A stretch of 6,149 nt of DNA. Origin: Pseudomonadota bacterium (GTDB lineage: Bacteria; Pseudomonadota; Alphaproteobacteria; Rhizobiales; Hyphomicrobiaceae). Made by a program: the position numbers and the translations under genes. Location: assembly GCA_023392135.1 (NCBI GenBank), contig JAEVZQ010000151.1, positions 1 to 6,149 of the forward strand. The letters are read 5' to 3'. Below are positions 1-5,425 of this stretch, piece after piece. Within the stretch, counting starts at the first letter, position 1; the number at the start of each line of letters is the position of its first letter. The notes below the pieces were generated by a model, which was not told the origin of the DNA, made no database searches, and saw only the letters and a list, made by a program, of their open reading frames with translations.

Positions 1-39
1 GCATTACGCCACCGCAACCTGCCGCCTTCTTTAAATAAT

Positions 40-81
40 TTGCCGATAGCTCGAACCGCGGTCAAAAATCAGGCTTATAGT
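40..81 (+). promoter_or_regulatory. candidate promoter of the glycosyltransferase operon
   Basis: This AT-richer stretch lies in the 172-base non-coding region ahead of the first gene. A sigma70-like pairing is TTGCCG (40-45) and AAAAAT (64-69) with an 18-base spacer, each matching four of six consensus bases. TATAGT at 76-81 is a better -10 (five of six) but has no good -35 at 16-18 bases. Either would give a leader of roughly 85-100 bases. On the opposite strand TTGACC (65 down to 60) could be a -35 for a gene off the left edge, but no convincing -10 follows it. No operator is recognisable. This is a weak pattern match only. Confidence 0.22.
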
Positions 82-95
82 TGCTCTTCATCTGC

Positions 96-125
96 CGGGC
101 TTGGCTGAATTCGTACCGAAGCCCG
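96..125 (+). other. inverted repeat in the leader of the glycosyltransferase operon
   Basis: CGGGCTT (96-102) pairs perfectly with AAGCCCG (119-125). GG (103-104) can also pair with CC (116-117) if G118 bulges, leaving an 11-base loop that contains GAATTC. No T-run follows, so it is not an intrinsic terminator. It lies 48 bases before the first start codon and would be in the 5' leader if transcription begins near 76-88. It could be chance pairing in GC-rich DNA. Confidence 0.3.
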
Positions 126-172
126 AACCGCAGGGCGCGTTAGAATGGAACGCGCTTTCTGCCGAAGCCTGA

Positions 173-1183
173 GTGCCTATGACAGAGCCCTTCATTTCCG
201 TAATCGTGCCTGTGCTCAACGAGGTCCAGGGGCTGCAACCCTTGCTCGATCGCGTTTGCCCCATACTTGACCGGCTCGGGGCTTGGGAGATCGTTTTCGT
301 CGATGACGGGTCCACGGATGGGACGTTGGAAGCGATCCGTCTCAAGCACCGGGCGGACCCACGCATCAAGGCCGTCGCATTCAGCCGGAACTTCGGCAAG
401 GAGATCGCCATTGCGGCGGGGCTGCGCTACGCGCGCGGGGACGCCGTCGTCATCATGGATGCCGACCTGCAGCATCCACCCGAGGTGATCGAGGCGTTCA
501 TGGCAAAATGGCGGGCCGGTTATCAAGTGGTGTACGGGGAGCGCCTCGACCGCTCGCACGAAGGCCGGGTGCGGCGGTTTCTCTCTGGCGCCTTCTATCG
601 GACTTTCAACGCACTCTCCAAGTCCGACATTCCCCAGGGCGCTGGCGACTTTCGACTGCTCGACCGGCGCGCAGTCGAGGCCATGAACGCTCTCGGCGAG
701 CGATCCCGGTTCAACAAGGGGCTTTTTTCCTGGATCGGCTTCCGCTCGGTCGGCGTCCCCTATGTCGTCGCAGACCGGGTCCACGGCTCATCGCGCTGGA
801 ACTTCCGGACGCTGGTCAGGTTTGCGCTCGACGGGCTCACCTCGTTTTCGACCATTCCGCTGCGTATCTGGTCGCTGCTGGGCCTTGCCATTTCGCTGAC
901 AGCGTTTGCGAGCGCGGTCGTGTTTCTCGTTCAAACATTGCTGTACGGCATCGATGCGCCCGGCTTCCCGTCATTGATCATTTCCGTAATGATTTTTGCG
1001 GGCGTGCAGCTTATTTCTCTGGGCGTGATCGGCGAGTACCTGGGCCGGGTCTACGAGGAGGTAAAGGCGCGGCCGTTGTTCATCGTGGCCGAGGAAATCG
1101 GCGCCAAGCGTACCTCCAACGACGAGGATCGCCCGAAGCATATCGCCCCAGCGCACCACGAGGTCATCGGTGGCAGCCGTTGA
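173..1183 (+). CDS. family 2 glycosyltransferase, GtrB/ArnC/DPM1-like (polyprenyl-phosphate sugar transferase)
   Basis: Predicted inner-membrane enzyme that transfers a sugar from a nucleotide donor to undecaprenyl phosphate on the cytoplasmic side. The 336-residue product has a GT-A fold N-terminal domain (about residues 7-225): SVIVPVLNE, then VDDGSTDG (43-50), then the metal/nucleotide motif DADLQHPPE (96-104), GDFRLLDRR (158-166) and RFNKG (179-183). Two membrane helices follow (about 232-256 and 266-288), then the family's ending GEYLGRVYEEVKARP (287-301). This domain order and length are typical of GtrB, ArnC and bacterial dolichol-phosphate mannose synthase relatives. An in-frame TGA at 170-172 directly precedes the GTG at 173, so translation starts at that GTG or at ATG 179; neither has a clear Shine-Dalgarno. 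The gene overlaps the following deacetylase by 14 bases. The donor sugar cannot be read from sequence; the deacetylase neighbour suggests an N-acetylhexosamine (inference). Confidence 0.93.
   Translation: MPMTEPFISVIVPVLNEVQGLQPLLDRVCPILDRLGAWEIVFVDDGSTDGTLEAIRLKHRADPRIKAVAFSRNFGKEIAIAAGLRYARGDAVVIMDADLQHPPEVIEAFMAKWRAGYQVVYGERLDRSHEGRVRRFLSGAFYRTFNALSKSDIPQGAGDFRLLDRRAVEAMNALGERSRFNKGLFSWIGFRSVGVPYVVADRVHGSSRWNFRTLVRFALDGLTSFSTIPLRIWSLLGLAISLTAFASAVVFLVQTLLYGIDAPGFPSLIISVMIFAGVQLISLGVIGEYLGRVYEEVKARPLFIVAEEIGAKRTSNDEDRPKHIAPAHHEVIGGSR
1160..1172 (+). promoter_or_regulatory. ribosome binding site and GTG start of the deacetylase
   Basis: GAGG (1160-1163), six bases before GTG 1170, is the clearest Shine-Dalgarno in the operon. 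It sits inside the last codons of the glycosyltransferase, whose stop is at 1181-1183. It decides the deacetylase start and implies that ribosomes finishing the first gene help load the second. Confidence 0.6.
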
Positions 1184-2060
1184 ACACTCCCAAGCAGCCA
1201 ACCATCGTCCGATCATCCTATGGGCCGATGATTATGCGATGACCGGCGGCGTAAGTGCCGGTATCGAACAGCTCGTCGCGGCGGAGCGGCTTTCCGGAAC
1301 GAGTGCGCTGGTGACGACCTGCCATTGGCCCTCACATGCTCGCCGCCTATTGCATCTTCGATCTCGAATTGCTGTCGGCTTCCATCTCAATCTGACACTC
1401 GGAGCGCCGATCGGGCGGATGCCGCACCTGGCACCTTCCGGCACGTTACCGCGGTCTGAGCGGCTGCTGGAACTCGGCTTCTGCGGCCTGCTCGATGAGG
1501 CCGAGATCGAGGAAGAGATCATTCGACAGCTGGACCGGTTCGAGGACACGACCGGCTGCTCTCCCGACGTGATCGACGGGCATCACCACGTCCACGTTTT
1601 TCCGCAGGTCCGCCGGGCGCTGCTGAAGGTCCTGACGGAACGCTACCAGGGGCCAAAGCCCATGTTGCGGGATACGGCGGACCGCGCCATTGCGATCGTC
1701 TTCCGCTGTGCAAGCATTGGCAAATCTTTGGGCCTATCTCTGCTCGCGCGCGGGTTCGGCCGTCGCGCCCGGGCTTTGGGCTTCTCCACCAACCTGGGGT
1801 TCTCCGGGGTGTCTCCGTTCGACGAGCGCATGCCCTTCGCGCGGGAGCTTCGGCGGTTTTTCCTACGTCCCGGGCCTGATCACCTCGTCATGTGCCATCC
1901 GGGCTATGTCGACGAGGAGCTGGCCCGCATCGATACGCTGGTCACCCGCAGAGAGGCCGAGCTCGCGACCCTGCTCCTCGATCCGAGCCTGCCAGCAAGG
2001 ATCCGGCATCCCTCGCGCGATGCAACAGGCCACGTCTCGTGGGGCCCAGTGAATGCCTGA
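1170..2060 (+). CDS. ChbG/YdjC-family carbohydrate deacetylase
   Basis: Predicted metal-dependent deacetylase removing an N-acetyl group from a sugar, here most likely a lipid-linked hexosamine. The 296-residue product shows the family pattern: WADDYA (18-23) with the metal-binding Asp pair, GFHLNL (70-75), DGHHHVHVFPQVR (136-148) with clustered histidines, NLGFSGVSPFD (208-218) and MCHPGYVDEEL (241-251). Length matches the family. No signal peptide or membrane helix is seen, so it should act in the cytoplasm, on the same side as the glycosyltransferase. Start: GTG 1170 has GAGG at 1160-1163, six bases upstream, and lies inside the end of the preceding gene. ADDYA replaces the more usual ADDYG. 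Known relatives are ChbG (diacetylchitobiose), HpnK (hopanoid glucosamine) and NaxD (undecaprenyl-phosphate GalNAc). The genetic context favours a NaxD-like role over the other two; that is inference. I am sure of the family, not of the substrate. Confidence 0.9.
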   Translation: MAAVEHSQAANHRPIILWADDYAMTGGVSAGIEQLVAAERLSGTSALVTTCHWPSHARRLLHLRSRIAVGFHLNLTLGAPIGRMPHLAPSGTLPRSERLLELGFCGLLDEAEIEEEIIRQLDRFEDTTGCSPDVIDGHHHVHVFPQVRRALLKVLTERYQGPKPMLRDTADRAIAIVFRCASIGKSLGLSLLARGFGRRARALGFSTNLGFSGVSPFDERMPFARELRRFFLRPGPDHLVMCHPGYVDEELARIDTLVTRREAELATLLLDPSLPARIRHPSRDATGHVSWGPVNA

Positions 2061-2514
2061 GACGCGCCGTCCGGGCGAACGGGCCGGCGCCGTCAGCCCT
2101 GCCGTTCATTATTCGGGGTTCGTAATCGCAGGCCTGCTGGCGCTGGCCGCGGATATGCTCATCCTCGAAGCCCTGATCCTCGCCGGTTTGCATCCGCTGA
2201 TCGGCCGGCCGTTCGCGATTTCGCTCGCCATGGTGGTCTCCTGGCTGGTCAACCGCACGATCACGTTTGCCGTGCCGGGGCCTCCCAGCTTCCGCGAGTA
2301 CGCGCGCTTTGCCGCCGTGTCCTGGACCTCGCAGGCCGTCAACTACACGATCTTCGGCGCGATCCTGATCGCGCGCCCGGCGACGCCGCCTCTGCTGGCA
2401 GTGGTGATGGCCTCGTTCGTATCGATGTTTGTCTCCTACTTCGGGTTCCGGTATGGGGTCTTTTCCCACGGACCCGCTTCGGCGCGTCCGTCAAAATCAC
2501 GGACGGAGACATGA
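2053..2514 (+). CDS. GtrA-family membrane protein (putative lipid-linked sugar flippase)
   Basis: Small inner-membrane protein of the GtrA family, thought to help move undecaprenyl-phosphate sugars from the cytoplasmic to the periplasmic face. The 153-residue product has a short hydrophilic N-terminus and four predicted helices at about 21-45, 53-74, 85-106 and 111-132. The family marks are NRTITF after helix 2 (67-72) and SYFGFRYGVF at the end of helix 4 (128-137), followed by a basic tail. ATG 2053 lies inside the end of the deacetylase gene (8-base overlap), preceded by GGGG at 2041-2044, a modest ribosome binding site. Pairing with a GtrB-like transferase two genes upstream is the classic context and supports the assignment. 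Flippase activity is the usual proposal for the family and is not shown by the sequence itself. Confidence 0.9.
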   Translation: MPETRRPGERAGAVSPAVHYSGFVIAGLLALAADMLILEALILAGLHPLIGRPFAISLAMVVSWLVNRTITFAVPGPPSFREYARFAAVSWTSQAVNYTIFGAILIARPATPPLLAVVMASFVSMFVSYFGFRYGVFSHGPASARPSKSRTET

Positions 2515-3389
2515 CCGGTTCGTCGACCGACATCGTCCCCATCATCGATGGGGCGGCGGAGCTGCTTGCGGCCTACGAGGTCGTCTTCTGCGACGTCTGG
2601 GGCGTGCTCCACAACGGTATCGAGCCCTACGCCGAAGCCGGCGAGGCGCTCGCCCGGTTCCGCGCTCAGGGCGGAACGGTCATCCTCGTTTCGAACTCGC
2701 CGGCATCCTCCTCCTCACTCGCCAAGCTGCTCGATCGGGTGGGCGTCTGCCGGGATGCGTGGGATGCGGCCATAACCTCGGGCGACCTCACGCGTACCCA
2801 CATCACAACGCGCGGCTACCGGCTGATCCACCACATCGGACCCGAGCACGATCGGCGAGTCTTCCGGGGCCTCGACATCAGCCCTGTCGCGCTCGACCGC
2901 GCCACCGCCATCGTGTGCACGGGCATTGTGGACGACCAGTGCGAAACGGGCGAAAGCTACCGCCCCCTGCTCTCCCGGGCTCTCGCTCGACAAATGCCCT
3001 TCGTGTGCGGCAACCCCGATCTCGTCGTCGATGTAGGGGGCGAGCTGCTGCCGTGCGCCGGCTCGGTTGCCACCATCTACGAGTCGATGGGCGGCGACGT
3101 CTACTGGGCCGGCAAGCCGCATGAGCCTGCCTACGAAGCGGCGCGAGGGCTTGCTCACGAGATCCGCAGCCGCTCCGTCGACAAGGGCCAGATCCTTGCC
3201 ATCGGCGATGCCGTGCGGACGGACCTGGCCGGCGCGGCAGGCTACGGTATCGACTGCCTGCTGGTCGCGCATGGTATCCATCGGGACGAGCTCATGCCGA
3301 CGGGTCGCCTTGACCCTGCACGGCTCGAAGCACTGCTGCGGACCAGCCCGCACCGCCCCGTCGCCAGCGTCCCAGCGCTGGCGTGGTGA
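2511..3389 (+). CDS. class IIA HAD-superfamily hydrolase, TIGR01459-like
   Basis: Predicted cytoplasmic HAD phosphatase of 292 residues with a C2A (NagD-type) cap. HAD motifs in order: motif I CDVWGVLHNG (27-36) with nucleophile D28; motif II VSNS (60-63); cap region from about 86 to 165, then CGNPDLVVD (166-174); motif III Lys in AGKPHEP (K202); motif IV GDAVRTDLAGA (232-242) with D233 and D238. The position two residues after the nucleophile, usually the acid/base Asp, is Trp (W30). As I recall this is normal for the TIGR01459 group and sets it apart from NagD proper. ATG 2511 overlaps the GtrA stop as ATGA, with GGA (2501-2503) and GGAG (2505-2508) upstream, so it is translationally coupled to the lipid-sugar genes. 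The substrate is unknown. In other alphaproteobacteria I associate this gene with ribF, which is not seen here. Confidence 0.9.
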   Translation: MTGSSTDIVPIIDGAAELLAAYEVVFCDVWGVLHNGIEPYAEAGEALARFRAQGGTVILVSNSPASSSSLAKLLDRVGVCRDAWDAAITSGDLTRTHITTRGYRLIHHIGPEHDRRVFRGLDISPVALDRATAIVCTGIVDDQCETGESYRPLLSRALARQMPFVCGNPDLVVDVGGELLPCAGSVATIYESMGGDVYWAGKPHEPAYEAARGLAHEIRSRSVDKGQILAIGDAVRTDLAGAAGYGIDCLLVAHGIHRDELMPTGRLDPARLEALLRTSPHRPVASVPALAW

Positions 3390-3401
3390 CGCAGCCTGCG
3401 G

Positions 3402-3451
3402 CGGAATGGACCTGTTCAGCGTTTTAGCTCGGCGCCGCAGCGTTCATTCCG
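3402..3451 (+). other. long inverted repeat after the HAD gene
   Basis: CGGAATGGAC (3402-3411) pairs with GTTCATTCCG (3442-3451): ten pairs including one G-U wobble, enclosing a 30-base loop. The loop contains the palindrome CGGCGCCG, and CAGCGTT occurs at 3417-3423 and again at 3438-3444, partly in the 3' arm. It starts 13 bases after the HAD stop codon. No T-run follows, so a standard intrinsic terminator is not supported. It could be an mRNA-stabilising 3' stem or part of a switch with the next repeat. Confidence 0.4.
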
Positions 3452-3479
3452 TGGCGTTCGATATGAGCCAGTGCCACGG
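3449..3479 (+). other. inverted repeat over the GCS2 ligase translation start region
   Basis: CCGTGGC (3449-3455) pairs perfectly with GCCACGG (3473-3479) across a 17-base loop. Its 5' arm shares 3449-3451 with the preceding repeat, so the two stems compete. Its 3' arm ends six bases before ATG 3486, where a Shine-Dalgarno would lie, and covers the alternative GTG at 3471. This could limit translation of the ligase, but no ligand-binding domain or known riboswitch is recognised. Confidence 0.35.
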
Positions 3480-3485
3480 TGTCCC

Positions 3486-4658
3486 ATGACCCTGAAGGAG
3501 CCCTCGTTCACGTTTGGCATCGAGGAGGAGTACCACCTCGTCGACCGGACCACGCGCGACCTCACCGCGGCCCCCCAGGAGCTGATGGACGCCTGCCTCG
3601 CCCGCCTCGGTGACCAGGTCAGCCCTGAGTTCCTGAAGTCCCAGATCGAGATTGGCACGCCGGTGTGCCGCACACTCCAGGACGCGCACCGGCATCTCGC
3701 CGAGCTGCGCGGCACCATCGGGGAGATCGCAGCCGGCTTCGGATGTGCCCCCATCGCTGCCTCGACGCACCCGTTTGCCCATCACCTCCGCCAGACGACG
3801 ACGGAAAAAGAGCGTTATCAAAATCTCGCCCACGATCTGCAGGGCGTCGGCCGCCGGCTGATCGTCTGCGGGATGCACGTGCACGTGGCGATCGAGGACC
3901 GCGAGTTGCGCATCGATCTCATGAACCAGGTGCGCTACTTCCTCCCCCATCTGCTCGTGCTCTCGGCGTCGTCCCCGTTCTGGCAGGGCCAGAACACCGG
4001 CCTGATGAGCTATCGGCTGACCGTGATGCAGGCGCTGCCGCGGACGGGCATGCCGGGCCGCTTTTCCGGGCGGCACGAGTACGAGCGCACCGTCGACGTC
4101 CTCGTGAAGGCCGGTGTCATCGAGGATGCGACCAAGATCTGGTGGGACCTGAGGCCATCGCATCGCTTCCCGACACTCGAGATGCGCATCACGGACGTAT
4201 GCACCCGGCTCGATGATGCCCTTTCGATCGCGGCGCTGTACGTCTGCATCTGCCGGATGCTGTACCGGCATCGTCGGAGCAACCTCAGCTGGCGCACGTA
4301 TCCGGTTTTTCTTCTCAACGAGAACCGCTGGCGGGCCCAGCGGTATGGTGTGCAGGGCACGTTGTTCGATTTCGGCAAAGGTACGCTGGAGCCCTTCAGG
4401 GATCTGCTAGGAGAAATCCAGACGCTGGTCGCAGAGGATGCAGCCGCCCTCGGTTGCGAGGCGGAAGTGGGGCATGCCTCCGAGATCGTCGCCAACGGCA
4501 CCAGCGCCGACCGGCAGGTCGCAACCTATGAACGACTGCGAGCCTCGGGCGCGAGCGAGGAGGACGCACTCAGAGGCGTCGTGGATCTCCTCATCGAGGA
4601 AACCCTTGCCGGGACGCGTGCTGCCGCCCTGCCGGGACCATCGGACGGGACCGGCTGA
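3486..4658 (+). CDS. YbdK-like carboxylate-amine ligase, GCS2 family
   Basis: Predicted ATP-dependent ligase of the glutamate-cysteine ligase type 2 (GCS2) family, joining a carboxylate to an amine. YbdK of E. coli has only weak glutamate-cysteine ligase activity, so the true substrates of this group are uncertain. The 390-residue product covers the whole family length: FGIEEEYHLVD (10-20), with glutamates expected to bind Mg-ATP; KSQIEIGTPVC (51-61); GMHVHV (129-134); ASSPFWQGQNTG (161-172); WWDLRPSHRFPTLEMRITDV (219-238); and NENRWRAQRYG (278-288). It is cytoplasmic, with no signal peptide. ATG 3486 is preferred because related proteins begin a few residues before the GIEEEY motif; GTG 3471 in frame would add five residues. 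Neither has a strong ribosome binding site. It lies 96 bases after the HAD gene on the same strand, so read-through is possible, and it converges on the YceI gene. Confidence 0.9.
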   Translation: MTLKEPSFTFGIEEEYHLVDRTTRDLTAAPQELMDACLARLGDQVSPEFLKSQIEIGTPVCRTLQDAHRHLAELRGTIGEIAAGFGCAPIAASTHPFAHHLRQTTTEKERYQNLAHDLQGVGRRLIVCGMHVHVAIEDRELRIDLMNQVRYFLPHLLVLSASSPFWQGQNTGLMSYRLTVMQALPRTGMPGRFSGRHEYERTVDVLVKAGVIEDATKIWWDLRPSHRFPTLEMRITDVCTRLDDALSIAALYVCICRMLYRHRRSNLSWRTYPVFLLNENRWRAQRYGVQGTLFDFGKGTLEPFRDLLGEIQTLVAEDAAALGCEAEVGHASEIVANGTSADRQVATYERLRASGASEEDALRGVVDLLIEETLAGTRAAALPGPSDGTG

Positions 4659-4668
4659 CGTCTTCTCG

Positions 4669-5298
4669 CTAATCCTTCAGCAGAAACTCCGCTTCGATCG
4701 TGATCCAGATATCGTCCGAGACGAGCGGCAGAGCGCGCGTGAGCCCCCAGTCGCTCCGCTTCACCTTCGCCGATGCGGTGAACCCCGATACCCACTTGCC
4801 CTTATAGGTCGGATTGACGGGAGCGAACGGGTGCTCGCCGGTAAAGTTCCAGATCACCTTGAGTGTCACCGGCTTGGAGATCCCCATGATGGTGAGCTCG
4901 CCATCGAGCTCGCCGGTCTTCTCGCCGGTACGGCGCACCCAGGTGCTTCGGAACGTGATGAGCGGAAAGCGGTCGGCATTGAAGAAGCTCTCGCTCTTGA
5001 GATTGTCGTCGAACTCCTTGACCCCGGTCCACAGGCTCGCCGTCTTGATCACGACATCGACGCCGCCGCCCTCGGGATCGGTCGGCGAGAACTGCAGCCG
5101 ACCATCGAAGTCCAGGAATTGGCCCGATTGGCGAGACAGCCCGAGGTGATCCCAGGTGAACCGGATCGACGAGTTCTGCTTGTCGAACTCCCAATTGTCC
5201 GCCAGCGCGGCCGGCGACCAGCAGAGCATCGCAACCAGCAAGAGCGCGAGCAGAGACCCGGCACGGCGCAACGCTGGGCGGTGAAACGGACGGGCCAT
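4669..5298 (-). CDS. YceI-like periplasmic lipid-binding protein
   Basis: Predicted secreted beta-barrel protein of the YceI family, whose members have a lipocalin-like fold and bind isoprenoid or amide lipids in the periplasm. The 209-residue precursor has a basic N-terminus, a hydrophobic core (about 14-28) and a signal peptidase I site at ALA-D (cleavage after residue 33). RR at 11-12 is present, but the twin-arginine consensus is incomplete, so Sec export is likelier. The mature part shows family marks: IRFTWDHLGLSRQSGQF (45-61), ASLWTGVKEFDDNLKSESFF (87-106), LDGELTIMGISKPVTL (131-146) and KRSDWGLTRALPLVSDDIWI (180-199). GGAG lies 11 bases before the ATG (complement of 5310-5313). Its stop codon is 10 bases from the end of the GCS2 ligase on the other strand. 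The usual cytochrome b561 partner is not in the window. Confidence 0.93.
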   Translation of the reverse strand: MARPFHRPALRRAGSLLALLLVAMLCWSPAALADNWEFDKQNSSIRFTWDHLGLSRQSGQFLDFDGRLQFSPTDPEGGGVDVVIKTASLWTGVKEFDDNLKSESFFNADRFPLITFRSTWVRRTGEKTGELDGELTIMGISKPVTLKVIWNFTGEHPFAPVNPTYKGKWVSGFTASAKVKRSDWGLTRALPLVSDDIWITIEAEFLLKD

Positions 5299-5379
5299 CG
5301 GCTGGTGAGCTCCAGGAAGATACCGGGCGCCAATGGAGATGGAAGCACCCGCTGAGAATAGGGCTCCTGCCGCAACAGC

Positions 5380-5385
5380 AGTATA
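5380..5385 (-). promoter_or_regulatory. candidate -10 element for the YceI gene
   Basis: On the minus strand TATACT (complement of 5380-5385) matches the sigma70 -10 at five of six bases and would start transcription about 75 bases before the YceI ATG. No TTGACA-like -35 sits 16-18 bases upstream. The same site reads as a perfect TATAAT on the plus strand (5382-5387), also without a -35. The 120 bases between the SDR and YceI genes hold nothing else recognisable apart from the weak ribosome binding site. Confidence 0.22.
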
Positions 5386-5409
5386 ATGTGACCTGATGTT
5401 GGCCGCGCA

Positions 5410-5425
5410 GCTTTCGAACTAAAGC
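5410..5425 (-). other. small hairpin at the SDR stop codon
   Basis: GCTTT and AAAGC form a five-pair stem around a six-base loop, and the stem-loop includes the TAG stop of the SDR gene. No T-run follows on the minus strand. It is too weak to call a terminator, so read-through from the SDR gene into the YceI gene remains possible. Confidence 0.2.

Noticed and set aside
101..172. Possible 23-codon leader peptide starting at TTG 101 and ending at TGA 170-172, directly before GTG 173
   Set aside because: It has a rare start codon, no ribosome binding site and no run of regulatory codons. The abutting stop and start is more easily chance.
173..2060. Reading the transferase and deacetylase as the hopanoid pair HpnI-HpnK
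   Set aside because: The transferase ends in a GtrB/DPM1-type pair of helices, GtrA lies next to the pair, and no hopanoid gene is in the window. The polyprenyl-phosphate route fits better.
2429..3353. Long open frames (231 codons plus strand, 212 codons minus strand) over the HAD gene
   Set aside because: The HAD frame carries all four motifs. The others are Arg/Gly/His-rich shadows without motifs.
3444..4271. A 275-codon minus-strand open frame antisense to the ligase
   Set aside because: It is antisense to conserved GCS2 motifs, with His/Arg/Asp-rich low-complexity translation and no recognisable fold.
4631..4668. GCCGG/CCGGC stem at the end of the ligase as a two-way terminator between convergent genes
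   Set aside because: The stem has only five pairs with a 15-base loop, is not followed by a T-run on either strand and lies within coding sequence.
4438..5355. A 305-codon plus-strand open frame running from inside the ligase gene across the YceI gene
   Set aside because: It lies in another frame of the GCS2 ligase and antisense to YceI, both clearly recognisable proteins. Its translation is rich in Arg, Pro and Glu with no domain, as expected of a GC-rich shadow frame.
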